From: Brachyspira sp. SAP_772
Lineage (GTDB): Bacteria; Spirochaetota; Brachyspiria; Brachyspirales; Brachyspiraceae
DNA: 64,000 nt
Assembly (NCBI RefSeq): GCF_009755885.1
Contig: NZ_VYIX01000001.1
Coordinates: forward strand, 62,001-126,000
Direction of reading: 5' to 3'
Shown here: in pieces, positions 16,769 through 26,310 of the stretch
Position numbering within the stretch: position 1 is the first letter of the stretch
Layout of the letters: each line of letters opens with the position of its first letter
Notes under the pieces: generated by a model
The model's input: only the letters and a program-made list of their open reading frames with translations
Told to the model about the DNA's origin: nothing
Databases searched by the model: none
Position numbers and translations under genes: made by a program

Positions 16769-17753
16769 ATTTATTATTAGACTTTTTTAATTTATCTCTA
16801 TGGCTTCTATAAATTATTATAGGCATATCAGCTGTTATTAGTTTCTCTTCTTTCATGCCTAAATATGATTCTTTAGAGCTTTGAGTTTTTACTACATCTT
16901 TATCTTGCTTTAATACATAAGCTGAGAATTTTTTGCCTATAAAGTTTACTATATTTTTTATTATAGGTATGTTTACAAGTTTTTGATAAAATCTAATATA
17001 AATAACTGTGTTCTCATCATCAACAGGGGCAAATACTCCAAACACTCTCATTTTATCAAATATATAATTCTGCCAAATATTAGGAAAATAAAAATATAAA
17101 AAATATTTAAAATCTTCTTTTTTCATTTCTGAAGCACTTAAAGCCTTTTGCCCATTGTCAATTACATTGTTTACATAAAACTTTAATATATTATTATCTT
17201 CATCTATCTCTACTAATGGACCATTAACTAAAGTTTTATTTCCTTTGCCTATTGTGTTGTAATGAACAAAAGAAATATGCACTACATCAAGCTGATTTTC
17301 TATGCATCTTGTATAATGATTATGCCACTCATCTTTTATTGTTGAGTAGGAAAACTTGTTATCTTTCAAATCATCCGGAAACATTATCTTATCATTAATT
17401 TTATCTTTATCACCATACCATAACCATATTAAGCCATAAAGCTCTCTCACCTCATAGCTTTCAACAAAAAATCTTTCATCAACTTTAGTGTTTTTTCCAT
17501 TAGCAGGAATCATTACAACTTTACCGTTTTTGTCAAATTGAAAACCATGAAAAGGACAAGCTATATTATTACCGCATACTTTTCCAGAGGATAATGAAGC
17601 CCCCCTATGACAGCATTTATCTTCTATACAGCATATATTATTATTTTCATCTCTCCAGAATACTAGATTTTTATTTAATCTTTTAGCGAAGAGAGGTTTA
17701 CTTTTCTTTATTTCTTTAGAGTCTAACACTCCATACCACATATTGTATATCAT
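16767..17753 (-). CDS. Rieske [2Fe-2S] non-heme iron oxygenase
   Basis: A 328-aa protein of the VanA/pheophorbide-oxygenase-like family. The N-terminal Rieske cluster ligands are CCHRGAS (CxH) and CPFHGF (CxxH). The mononuclear iron site is visible as NQLDVVHISFVH (D, H and H ligands). The C-terminal half is the helix-grip catalytic domain. AAGGA lies 7 nt before the ATG. Such enzymes hydroxylate or demethylate aromatics or sterols with O2 and an external reductase, neither of which is evident nearby. It is unexpected beside strictly anaerobic glycine fermentation. Substrate is unknown. Confidence 0.85.
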   Translation of the reverse strand: MIYNMWYGVLDSKEIKKSKPLFAKRLNKNLVFWRDENNNICCIEDKCCHRGASLSSGKVCGNNIACPFHGFQFDKNGKVVMIPANGKNTKVDERFFVESYEVRELYGLIWLWYGDKDKINDKIMFPDDLKDNKFSYSTIKDEWHNHYTRCIENQLDVVHISFVHYNTIGKGNKTLVNGPLVEIDEDNNILKFYVNNVIDNGQKALSASEMKKEDFKYFLYFYFPNIWQNYIFDKMRVFGVFAPVDDENTVIYIRFYQKLVNIPIIKNIVNFIGKKFSAYVLKQDKDVVKTQSSKESYLGMKEEKLITADMPIIIYRSHRDKLKKSNNK

Positions 17754-18273
17754 ATGTTTGTCCTTAATTTAATATCAACATTTCATAATTATATATCTTT
17801 ATTTTAATAAATAAACATTTTATAAGATGAATTTTATAATAAATTATAGATGTATTATTAATTATAAAAGCTTTGTGAAATATTGAAATTAATTATATTT
17901 TATAAATTTCTATTTTTTATAGATATATTATCAGCTTTTTATAATTTATTTGGTATGGACTTCATAAAATATAGTTCTTTTGCTTCTTTTATACCAATAC
18001 CGAGTAGGTGCCTATAGGCAAAAGAAGTTGGGTGCTACCCTACGGGCACGCTTCGCATGGGGCTAAGCCCTGCAAATAATTTAAAAAAATAAATTTTAAT
18101 AAACTTAAAAATTTTTAGTATATACAAAACATATTAATAATATAAATTTTATAAAATTACTACAATTATAATCTTTTATACGCTTGTTATTAATATTTTT
18201 TAATATATAATACTATAGAAAATAATTCAGTTTTTCAATTTTTTTTAATAAATTAATTTAAGGAAATAATAAT
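17754..18273. repeat. 520-bp intergenic region with one dispersed repeat copy (copy A, minus orientation)
   Basis: The repeat core is about 17961-18080. It is GC-rich compared with its surroundings and contains TTATACCAATACC, AAAAGAAG, CTACCCTACGGGCACGCTTC and GGGGCTAAGCCC. Its reverse complement matches the copy at 57.8 kb almost base for base over 90 bp. No open reading frame of note is present. The 180 bp before ychF are AT-rich and probably hold its promoter. Confidence 0.8.
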
Positions 18274-19374
18274 ATGGCTTTATCTATAGGAATAGTAGGA
18301 CTTCCAAACGTAGGAAAATCAACACTTTTTAATGCACTAACAAATGCACACGCAGAGGCAGCTAATTATCCATTTTGTACTATAGATAAAAACGAAGCCA
18401 CTGCTATAATAAAAGATGAAAGAGTTGATAAACTAGCAAATCTTTTTAAATCAAAAAAGAAAGTTTATAACACTACTACATTTGTTGATATAGCAGGACT
18501 TGTAAAGGGAGCTTCTAAGGGTGAAGGGCTTGGAAACAAATTCCTTTCACATATTAGAGAAGTAAATGCAGTTCTTCATGTTGTGAGAGTATTTGAAGAT
18601 GGAAACATTACCCATATAGGAGAAGTTGATCCATTAAGAGATTTGGACATTATATTAACAGAACTTATGCTTGCAGATATTGAAACACTTAATGCAAGAA
18701 TGGAGAGACAAAAAAAGGTTGCTAAAGGAAGCAAAGCAAAAGCAGTAGAAGAAGAGATTGCATTACTTGAAAAAATACTTCCAGAGTTAAATAATTTTAA
18801 GCCAATATTTAGTTTAGATTTAACCGACACAGAAAAAGATATATTAAAACCATTATTTTTATTAACATCAAAGAGCATGATGATAGGGGCTAATTTATCA
18901 GAAAATGAATTAGCTAACCCAGAAAAAAATTCTCATTATGTAACACTTCAAAATTATGCCAAAGAAAGAAATATAGAACTTATACCTTTCAGTGCTAAAA
19001 TAGAAGCAGATTTGCAGGATTTGGACGAAGAGGAGAGATTAAGCTATTTAGAAGATTTGGGAGTTAAAGAATCTGGAGTAGAGAGATTAACTAAGGCAGG
19101 ACATAAATTATTAAAGCTTTTAACATTCCTTACTTCTGGAGAAGATGAAACTAGGGCTTGGACTGTGAGAGAAGGTGCTTATGCTCCAGAGGCTGCTGGG
19201 GTTATACACAGTGATTTTGAGAGGGGATTTATTAGTGCTGAGGTTATTAACTGTGATAAACTTTTAGAGCTTGGAAGTTTTGTTAAGGCTAAAGAGGCTG
19301 GTGCTATTAGGCTTGAGGGCAAACAGTATCTTATGCAAGAGGGAGATGTTGTAACTTTTAGGTTCAATGTTTAA
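18274..19374 (+). CDS. ychF: Ribosome-binding ATPase YchF/EngD
   Basis: A 366-aa Obg-family P-loop NTPase, the standard YchF length. Motifs: GLPNVGKSTLFNAL (Walker A) at the N-terminus, DIAGLVKGASKGEGLGN (G3), the family's NLSENE-type G4 substitute, and a C-terminal TGS domain ending ...QEGDVVTFRFNV. YchF prefers ATP, binds ribosomes and affects stress responses. TAAGGA lies 9 nt upstream of the ATG. It is monocistronic or followed loosely by the ClC gene (72-bp gap). Confidence 0.97.
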   Translation: MALSIGIVGLPNVGKSTLFNALTNAHAEAANYPFCTIDKNEATAIIKDERVDKLANLFKSKKKVYNTTTFVDIAGLVKGASKGEGLGNKFLSHIREVNAVLHVVRVFEDGNITHIGEVDPLRDLDIILTELMLADIETLNARMERQKKVAKGSKAKAVEEEIALLEKILPELNNFKPIFSLDLTDTEKDILKPLFLLTSKSMMIGANLSENELANPEKNSHYVTLQNYAKERNIELIPFSAKIEADLQDLDEEERLSYLEDLGVKESGVERLTKAGHKLLKLLTFLTSGEDETRAWTVREGAYAPEAAGVIHSDFERGFISAEVINCDKLLELGSFVKAKEAGAIRLEGKQYLMQEGDVVTFRFNV

Positions 19375-19446
19375 CTTACTTTCTATAAGAGTTTAAAAAA
19401 GTTTAATTCCAAATAAAAATATATAAAACTATTAAATAATAATAAA

Positions 19447-20700
19447 ATGAAACTGAATTTTGAGGCGAAGTATATTAAGCTATATGTATTGTCATCGTTT
19501 ATAGGGGCAACGGTTGGGTTTATAGTATCTTTTTATAGGATGATATTATATAGACTAAGTATTAATATTTTTTATGTTTCAAATTTTATTCTTAGCAAAT
19601 GGTATTATCCTATAATAATGTTTATAGTTTTAATAGCTCTTGGCTCTCTTATAGGGTTAATACTAAGACATTACCCTCAGATAAGAGGTGCGGGAGTTCC
19701 TCAAATAAATTATTATTTATCGCTTAATGAACCTAAAAATATTTTTGTTGAAATAATATTAAAACTTTTGGGTAGTATGATATCTTTTGCAAGCGGTCTT
19801 TCACTTGGAAGAGCCGGCCCTTCTATGCATATAGGTACACTTGTTGGGCTTTTTTATCATAAACATTTTTATAGTCATATATCCAAATATAGAAGATATC
19901 TTATTATATCTGGTGCTTGTGCGGGTATGACTGCTACTTTTAGTGCACCATTTACGGGGATTGCTTTTTCTTTTGAAGAGCTTAAGGAAAATAAAAATCA
20001 TATAGTTTTTGTTTGTATAGCACTCTCTTCAATATCTTCTATACTTGTAATAGAGCATATTTTAGGGCAGTCTATGATACTTAATTTTAACTTGCCTAGA
20101 ATACTTGAAGTAAGACATTATATATCATTACTTCCTTTAGGATTAATATGCGGACTTCTTGCTTCTTTTCAAAATATACTAATGAACACATTTAACAAAT
20201 TCTATCAGAATATAAAAAATGATATACTTCGCCCTGTACCTGCTTTTATAACTGCTGGTATTATGATAATGTTTTTTCCTTATGTATTAGGAAGTGGTGA
20301 TTTGCTTATAGGAAGTATAGTAATGGATAAGTTTCCTATATATATGCTAGTTATACTTATATTTGTTAAACTTTTTTATACATCAGTATGCTCTACATCT
20401 GGAGCTGTGGGGGGAGTATTCTTTCCTACTTTTATACTTGGTTCGTCTATAGGTTCTTTGTATGATATTTTTTTGGTACATTATTTTCCAGAATATATTA
20501 TGTATGGAGATTTGTTTATAGTGTTGGGCATTACTTCTATGATGTCAGGTATCACAAGAACACCTATAATGGTATGTATATTAATATTAGAGATCTCAAG
20601 TTCTGTATCAAATTTCGTTGCTCTTATGATAGTCGCTATAATATCATATATGGTAGCTAAGGTTCTTGGAGTAACTTCTATATATGATCATAATGATTAA
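19447..20700 (+). CDS. ClC-family chloride channel/transporter with altered selectivity and gating residues
   Basis: A 417-aa membrane protein with the three ClC anion-pathway blocks. Two deviate from the canon. GSGIP is RGAGVPQ, so the coordinating Ser is Ala. GREGP is GRAGPSMHIG, so the gating/proton-coupling glutamate is Ala. The third block, GGVFFPTFILGSSIG, is normal. No CBS domains follow the membrane part. Loss of the gating Glu uncouples Cl- from H+ in E. coli ClC, so this protein may be a passive anion channel. The start has no clear ribosome binding site. It is followed after 19 bp by an unknown gene. Confidence 0.88.
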   Translation: MKLNFEAKYIKLYVLSSFIGATVGFIVSFYRMILYRLSINIFYVSNFILSKWYYPIIMFIVLIALGSLIGLILRHYPQIRGAGVPQINYYLSLNEPKNIFVEIILKLLGSMISFASGLSLGRAGPSMHIGTLVGLFYHKHFYSHISKYRRYLIISGACAGMTATFSAPFTGIAFSFEELKENKNHIVFVCIALSSISSILVIEHILGQSMILNFNLPRILEVRHYISLLPLGLICGLLASFQNILMNTFNKFYQNIKNDILRPVPAFITAGIMIMFFPYVLGSGDLLIGSIVMDKFPIYMLVILIFVKLFYTSVCSTSGAVGGVFFPTFILGSSIGSLYDIFLVHYFPEYIMYGDLFIVLGITSMMSGITRTPIMVCILILEISSSVSNFVALMIVAIISYMVAKVLGVTSIYDHND

Positions 20701-20719
20701 TAAATGATTTGGAGATATT

Positions 20720-21805
20720 ATGGAGTTTCATCAAGAGTTATTTAATGATTATTTAAAAGAATATTATAATATTTTTGAAGAATTATTAAACTGTTTAGAA
20801 AATAATGATGAAAAAAAATTTAGAGATAAAGTTAATATATTTGCATATCAAAAAGATAATGAGGTGGAATATACAAAAGATAAAAAATATAATGAAAGAT
20901 TAAAATTAGTTTTATCTATACTCTATCATAAAAATATAAACTACTTAATGAATAAAAAATCATTTGAAGATTTACTTGTTTTTTTGTTTGAAGAAGAGAT
21001 AAAAGATAGGCAAACTAATTCTTATCAGGGAATAGGTACTTCTTTAGAAATTATGAGTTTTTTATTCGTTAAACTTTATAATGATGATATAAATAAATTA
21101 CTCTCTAAATATGCATATTTATTTGATAAAGCAAAAAATGCAAACTTTGATTGTAATTGCGGTTATGGTGTTGATTATTATAATTATTATAATGAAAGAT
21201 TAGATCAATTAAATATAGATTCTATAATATCGTATTTTATAGATATTGATGAATTAAGATTGTGTTCAAAACTTGTTGATATATGGAAAAGCAATATAAA
21301 AGAATGGGACAAAAAGAATTTAAATAAATTAAAATATTATGAGGAACTTATAGAAGATAAAGAATCTTTACTTAAAACTACTAAAAAACTTTTTGAAATG
21401 GCTGTTGAAGAAAATGAGAGTAATTGGGATATAGTTTTTGCTTTAGATACTTATCTTAAATCTTTAATTGATAATAATAAACATGATTATGCTTGGCAGT
21501 TAATATCAAAATATATGAATAATATAAAAAATATTCAAGATGATAAATTTTATAATATTAATTTAGGTAGACATATAATAGAAAGAGCAGCTGATATAAT
21601 GCTTAATATTAATAATGAGAAAATAGAAAAAGAAATATGGGCTTTCATTAGCGAGCCTTTTAAAAATAAACATTTTCATTTTTATTTGAAATTATACGAA
21701 AAAGTTTTATTATGCTGTGATATTGTAAAAGATGAAAAATTAAAAAATAAAATATCAAAAGAGTATCAGAAAGAATTGAAAAAATTTGAAGATATATTTA
21801 AATAA
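20720..21805 (+). CDS. Hypothetical protein, helical, cytoplasmic
   Basis: A 361-aa Lys/Glu/Asn/Tyr-rich protein with no signal peptide, membrane segment or recognised motif. Repeated LLxxLE/LxxYxE helical blocks suggest an alpha-solenoid. A single cysteine pair occurs in FDCNCGYGVDYYNYY. TTGGAG lies 6 nt before the ATG. It follows the ClC gene by 19 bp, suggesting co-transcription, and ends at a convergent terminator. No function is proposed. Confidence 0.75.
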   Translation: MEFHQELFNDYLKEYYNIFEELLNCLENNDEKKFRDKVNIFAYQKDNEVEYTKDKKYNERLKLVLSILYHKNINYLMNKKSFEDLLVFLFEEEIKDRQTNSYQGIGTSLEIMSFLFVKLYNDDINKLLSKYAYLFDKAKNANFDCNCGYGVDYYNYYNERLDQLNIDSIISYFIDIDELRLCSKLVDIWKSNIKEWDKKNLNKLKYYEELIEDKESLLKTTKKLFEMAVEENESNWDIVFALDTYLKSLIDNNKHDYAWQLISKYMNNIKNIQDDKFYNINLGRHIIERAADIMLNINNEKIEKEIWAFISEPFKNKHFHFYLKLYEKVLLCCDIVKDEKLKNKISKEYQKELKKFEDIFK

Positions 21806-21863
21806 TTTTGCAAATTATTAGTATATAATTGAATAACTATATTTTAACTAAATAATACAACAA

Positions 21864-21900
21864 AAAGCCGCCTAAAAATAATAGACGGCTATAATTTTTT
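21864..21900. terminator. Terminator between the unknown gene and the SstT-like gene
   Basis: Stem AGCCGCCT / AGACGGCT (one mismatch) with a 9-nt AT loop. Runs of T on both strands make it bidirectional. Confidence 0.75.
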
Positions 21901-21910
21901 AATTATTAAC

Positions 21911-23110
21911 TTAAGCTTTTACAACTTTCTTTTTATATATTGTATCAACTATAAGCCCCAAAGCATTATCACCAGATACATTGCAAGCAGTACCGAATGA
22001 GTCTTGAGTAATGTATAGAGCAACCATTATAGCACTTAAAGGACTATCAGGACCGCCAAGACCAACCATATAAAGGAATGGTAAAGCTGTCATTATAGAA
22101 CCGCCGGGAGCACCGGGAGAAGCTATCATAGCAATACCAAGCATAGCAATAAATGGAAGTATAGTGCTGTAAGTTATAGGAATCTGATTCATTAAACATA
22201 CTGCTGTAGCACATGCTGTAATTGTAATCATAGAACCTGCCATGTGAATATTAGCACAGAGAGGAACTACGAAATTTCTTATTTGTTCAGATATTCCATC
22301 TTTTTCAGCACATTGTAAATTAACAGGTATAGTAGCAGCAGATGATTGTGTACCTAAAGCGGTTGCATATCCTGCAATTTGGTTTTTCATAAGCATAAAA
22401 GGATTTTTCTTTCCTATTGAGCCAGATACTAAGAATGCTATTAATAAATAAAGTAAATGCATTATGATTACTACTATAAATACTTTCCATAATATTCCTA
22501 ATATTACAAAAGTTTTTCCAGATCTAGTCATATCAACAAAAGTACCGCAAATATAAAGAGGAAGTAAAGGAATTATAGATACACGCAAAACTTTGTCTAT
22601 TATAGTAGATAATTCTTTGAAAACATGATATAGATAATCTCCTATTTCTTTGCCTCTCATAGTAGATATTCCAAGACCTATTATAAATGCAAATAAAACA
22701 GCAGCTAAAGTATCTAGTAAAGGTGTTACAGTTATAGATAAATAAGGAGCAACAGAATTACCAGCAGCATCAGCAATTCTTTGAATGTCATCAGCACTCA
22801 TAAAGCTAGGAAACAAGTTATAAGCAACTAAGAATGATGCAGAACCAGCAATTAATGTAGAACCATAGGCCAATATACAAGTTATAAGCAGTAAAAAACC
22901 AGAGCCTTCTTTTAAATCAGCTATACCCATAGATACATAAGAAACTATCATCAAAGGTATTACAAATTTTAGATAAGAGCTGAATATACCAGATGCAGTT
23001 ACTATGACTCTAGATATTACTTCTGGTATAAATTGCTGACCAAAAAATATACCAAGTAAAATTCCAATAATCAACCTAGGCACTAATCCAAGTTTAAATT
23101 TTTTTTCCAT
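21911..23110 (-). CDS. Dicarboxylate/amino-acid:cation symporter family protein, SstT-like
   Basis: A 399-aa DAACS-family transporter with about 8 helices and two re-entrant loops. The HP1 serine motif reads GTQSSAATIPVN. The TM7 motif is CANIHMAGSMITI, closer to the NMAGA form of the serine/threonine:Na+ transporter SstT than to the NMDGT of glutamate carriers. HP2 has ASPGAPGG. Substrate is probably a neutral amino acid such as serine or threonine. It is divergent from the cysteine desulfidase/serine dehydratase-like gene (220-bp shared upstream region), a sensible import-then-deaminate pair. The ATG is preceded by AAGGAG. Confidence 0.85.
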   Translation of the reverse strand: MEKKFKLGLVPRLIIGILLGIFFGQQFIPEVISRVIVTASGIFSSYLKFVIPLMIVSYVSMGIADLKEGSGFLLLITCILAYGSTLIAGSASFLVAYNLFPSFMSADDIQRIADAAGNSVAPYLSITVTPLLDTLAAVLFAFIIGLGISTMRGKEIGDYLYHVFKELSTIIDKVLRVSIIPLLPLYICGTFVDMTRSGKTFVILGILWKVFIVVIIMHLLYLLIAFLVSGSIGKKNPFMLMKNQIAGYATALGTQSSAATIPVNLQCAEKDGISEQIRNFVVPLCANIHMAGSMITITACATAVCLMNQIPITYSTILPFIAMLGIAMIASPGAPGGSIMTALPFLYMVGLGGPDSPLSAIMVALYITQDSFGTACNVSGDNALGLIVDTIYKKKVVKA

Positions 23111-23269
23111 TTTTACTCCTTAAAATATTTAAAAATATTTATAATTACTAATATATACAAAAATCACAATAAGTAAATAAAAAATCACATTTTTTTGTAT
23201 TTAATAACTACAAATAGTAATATTATTTGCTGTAAATTTACAATTTTGGTACAATGTAATAATAACATA

Positions 23270-23297
23270 TTGATTTTAATATAAAACTATATATACT
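23270..23297 (+). promoter_or_regulatory. Probable promoter of the desulfidase gene
   Basis: TTGATT (23270-23275) and TATACT (23292-23297) with a 16-bp spacer, 33 bp before the ATG. Confidence 0.5.
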
Positions 23298-23330
23298 TTA
23301 AATTGTATAAAAAATTAGGGGATATAGAAA

Positions 23331-24602
23331 ATGGATAAAAAGCTGTATGATAATTATATTAATATTTTAAAAGAGGAGTTAGTTCCTGCTTTGGGATGTA
23401 CTGAGCCTATAGCTATAGCTTTTGCTGGTGCTAAAGTAAGAGAGGTTTTGGGAGACATGCCTGAATCTGTTGTAGTGAAATGCAGCGGAAATATTATTAA
23501 AAACGTAAAAGGTGTTACGGTTCCTAATTCTAATGGGCTTAAAGGAATTGATGTTGCAGCTGTTTTGGGAATAGTTGGGGGAGATGCTAGTAAAAATCTT
23601 GAAGTATTAAGCAGTATTAAACAAGAAGATATTGACAATACAAAAAAATTACTTAAAACAGATTTTTGTAAGTGCGAGCTTATAGAAAACGTTGAAAACT
23701 TATATATTATCATTGAAGCTAAAAATAAAAAATCTAATGCTATAGTTGAAATAAGAAATGGACACACTAATATTACAAAAATAATTAAAGACGGCAAAGA
23801 AATTTTTAAATCTGATGACAATTCTTCTTCAAATTCTAATACAGACAGAGAGTCTCTCACCGTTAAAGATATATACACTTTTGCTAACGAAGTAAAAATA
23901 GAAGATATAAAAGATGTAATATCAAGACAAATAAATATGAATACAGCTATATCCAAAGAAGGTATAAAAAATGAATATGGTGCTTCTGTTGGAAAAACAT
24001 TATTAAAATATTATGGGGAAGATGATATAAGAAATAAGGCAAAAGCTTATGCTTCTGCAGGTTCTGATGCTCGTATGGGCGGATGTGCTATGCCTGTAGT
24101 TACAAATTCGGGAAGTGGTAATCAGGGGATTACTGCTTCTATTCCTGTAATAGAATATGCATCACATTTAAAAGTATCTGAAGAAAAATTATACAGAGCT
24201 TTAGTGTTATCTAATTTAATAGCTATTTTACAAAAGAAACATATAGGTAAATTGTCAGCATTTTGCGGAGTTGTATGTGCTGCTACTGGTGCTGCTTCTG
24301 GTATTGCTTATTTGCATGATGCTACATACAAACAAATATCTGATACTATAATTAATGCTTTATGTACTATAGGCGGAATGGTTTGCGATGGAGCTAAATC
24401 TTCTTGTGCTTCAAAGATTGCTGAGGCTATTGATTGCGGAATACTTGCTTTTAATATGGCTAAAGATGGTAAAGTATTTAAGTCTGGTGATGGGCTTGTA
24501 AAAGATGATGTTGAGGCTACTATTGACAGCATAGGAAGAATGGCTAAAGAAGGCATGAAGGCTACCGATGTTGAAATACTCAATATTATGATAGAAAAAT
24601 AA
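23331..24602 (+). CDS. L-cysteine desulfidase / L-serine dehydratase alpha-like protein (UPF0597, CyuA type)
   Basis: A 423-aa protein of the YhaM/CyuA family, probable [4Fe-4S] enzymes that convert L-cysteine to sulfide, ammonia and pyruvate. The N-terminal ALGCTEPIAIAFAGAK holds the first conserved Cys. GSGNQGITASIPV and the C-terminal cysteines in GGMVCDGAKSSCASK supply the remaining ligands. AGGGGAT precedes the ATG. Product pyruvate and sulfide fit amino-acid fermentation, and sulfide can feed Fe-S or selenium metabolism. It is divergent from an SstT-like symporter. The serine versus cysteine preference is not resolvable from sequence. Confidence 0.9.
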   Translation: MDKKLYDNYINILKEELVPALGCTEPIAIAFAGAKVREVLGDMPESVVVKCSGNIIKNVKGVTVPNSNGLKGIDVAAVLGIVGGDASKNLEVLSSIKQEDIDNTKKLLKTDFCKCELIENVENLYIIIEAKNKKSNAIVEIRNGHTNITKIIKDGKEIFKSDDNSSSNSNTDRESLTVKDIYTFANEVKIEDIKDVISRQINMNTAISKEGIKNEYGASVGKTLLKYYGEDDIRNKAKAYASAGSDARMGGCAMPVVTNSGSGNQGITASIPVIEYASHLKVSEEKLYRALVLSNLIAILQKKHIGKLSAFCGVVCAATGAASGIAYLHDATYKQISDTIINALCTIGGMVCDGAKSSCASKIAEAIDCGILAFNMAKDGKVFKSGDGLVKDDVEATIDSIGRMAKEGMKATDVEILNIMIEK

Positions 24603-24684
24603 TTTCTTTTTTTATTTATTTATTTTTTATAATATAGTATAATATATAAACTATTTATAATTAATAATATTAGGGGATTTTAAT

Positions 24685-25527
24685 ATGCCTAGTTTAAGTG
24701 ATAAAGAAATTAATGCAACTTTAGCAAAAATTAGAAAAGATTATGCTGAGGGTGCTGAGAAATATGGTGCTAGAATATATAATGTAGATTCTTTTAATAA
24801 TAGATATAGAGAAGCTTTAGAGAAGAGGCAGGATTTATCTAGTTTTTTATTATTAGAACTTAAAATATTAGAAGATATTAAAACAACTTTAATTCAAAAA
24901 GAAGAAGAAGCACAAAGAAAGAAAGCTGAAGAAGAAAAAGCAAAAGAAAACTCTTTCATGAAAAAAGTTGATAATATGATAGAAAAATTTAGAAATGCAG
25001 TAGAAAAATATCCAGAAGCTAAATTGCATGACAAGGCTGATTATGAACTTCAGCATTTATATGGTGCTTTTAGAGAATTATATGAATGTTTTTCTGTTGT
25101 AAGATATTTTTCAAGCGGACCTGCTAGTGATTATATAGTAGAAACAGCTTTGAAAGATTATGATAATAAATTTCAGAGATTTGTAACTCCAATAGGTGAG
25201 AGACGCATTCCAGAAATGTTTAGCGATTATGTGTATGCTTTAGATAAAGGTGATAATTCAAGCAGATTTGAGCAGTTTATATTAAAAGAGGCTGGATTTT
25301 TGCTTCATTCTTTTATTGATAAAATGAATGCTATAAAAATGATGGTTTTAAAAAATAGCTTTGAAAATAATATTATATTGCCTGAATCTCTTAGCTCTCA
25401 ATCTCCAAGGGTATATTCATTCTTTAAAGGAAAAAGTAAAGAAGATATTTATAATGCTACTATAGCTTATGCTTCTGCTATGATTAATGACTTTAGATTA
25501 CAAAGTTTTAGAAAAGATGAAAATTAA
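24685..25527 (+). CDS. Conserved hypothetical protein with central coiled coil
   Basis: A 280-aa soluble protein. Residues of about 70-100 are a charged Glu/Lys/Ala helix (KEEEAQRKKAEEEKAKE), likely a coiled coil, followed by a helical C-terminal domain. There is no signal peptide or catalytic motif. TAGGGGA precedes the ATG. Its last codons overlap the start of the TPR gene (the next ATG lies at 25517, inside this gene), indicating translational coupling and the first position of a five-gene operon ending near 28.1 kb. Function unknown. Confidence 0.78.
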   Translation: MPSLSDKEINATLAKIRKDYAEGAEKYGARIYNVDSFNNRYREALEKRQDLSSFLLLELKILEDIKTTLIQKEEEAQRKKAEEEKAKENSFMKKVDNMIEKFRNAVEKYPEAKLHDKADYELQHLYGAFRELYECFSVVRYFSSGPASDYIVETALKDYDNKFQRFVTPIGERRIPEMFSDYVYALDKGDNSSRFEQFILKEAGFLLHSFIDKMNAIKMMVLKNSFENNIILPESLSSQSPRVYSFFKGKSKEDIYNATIAYASAMINDFRLQSFRKDEN

Positions 25528-26302
25528 AATATTTGTTTTATTTTTAGTTTTTTTTAGCTTAAGTTTTACCTATGATGCTTCTAATATTAATAATGCATAT
25601 ATGTTTTATAGAGCCAAAAATTATAAGAAAGCTGCAGAATTATTAGAATATGAAATTAAAACTACGCCTGTACTAAAAATAGAATATTATGAGATGCTTG
25701 CAAATTCATATATGTATATGAAAGATTATAATAATATGCTTAGAGTGGCAAGAGATGGTATTATAGTGAATAGATTTTCTCATAAGCTTTATTTCCAGAA
25801 AGGTTATGCTTTATATAAATTAGGTAGAACTAATGAGGCTATCGAACCTATAAGACACTCTTTAATATTAAATCCTGATGATGCTTATATGAATAATTTT
25901 TTGGGATTATTATATCTCTATACTGAAGATTATAATTTAGCTGAGGCTGCTTTTTTGAAGGCTAATATATATAGCACTAATAATGTTGTATATATGATTA
26001 ATTTGGCTGCTACTTATGAAAGAGATAAAAATTATATATCAGCTTTAAAGATTTATGAAGATGTTTATAATATAGATAAAACTTATAGAAATGTGGCTGA
26101 ATCTATAAATAGAGTTAAAAATTACTTGGGATATACAAACGAAAACATAAAAGTTGCAAATACTGTTGAAACCACTCATAATGAAGACACAGAAGTTAAT
26201 TCAATAGAGCCTATAGTAAGTACAAATCAAATTGTTACTAATAATACATATACAACTAATACAATTAATACTAATAATATACTAAACAACACAAATCAGT
26301 AA
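25517..26302 (+). CDS. Exported TPR-repeat protein
   Basis: 261 aa from the ATG at 25517, which overlaps the previous gene by 11 bp. A longer frame adds ten residues but places them before the signal peptide. The N-terminus MKIKIFVLFLVFFSLSFTYD is a signal sequence or anchor. At least four tetratricopeptide repeats follow: AYMFYRAKNYKKAAELL, YMKDYNNMLRVARDG, LYKLGRTNEAIEPIRHSL and LYLYTEDYNLAEAAF. An Asn/Thr-rich low-complexity tail closes it. It is probably a periplasmic scaffold. Its place in an operon with DciA-like and sigma-like proteins is unexplained. Confidence 0.85.
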   Translation: MKIKIFVLFLVFFSLSFTYDASNINNAYMFYRAKNYKKAAELLEYEIKTTPVLKIEYYEMLANSYMYMKDYNNMLRVARDGIIVNRFSHKLYFQKGYALYKLGRTNEAIEPIRHSLILNPDDAYMNNFLGLLYLYTEDYNLAEAAFLKANIYSTNNVVYMINLAATYERDKNYISALKIYEDVYNIDKTYRNVAESINRVKNYLGYTNENIKVANTVETTHNEDTEVNSIEPIVSTNQIVTNNTYTTNTINTNNILNNTNQ

Positions 26303-26310
26303 TAATACTT

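Noticed and set aside
25487..25516. Upstream start of the TPR gene at 25487
   Set aside because: The extra ten residues lie before the signal peptide and overlap the previous gene further; the ATG at 25517 starts the signal sequence directly.
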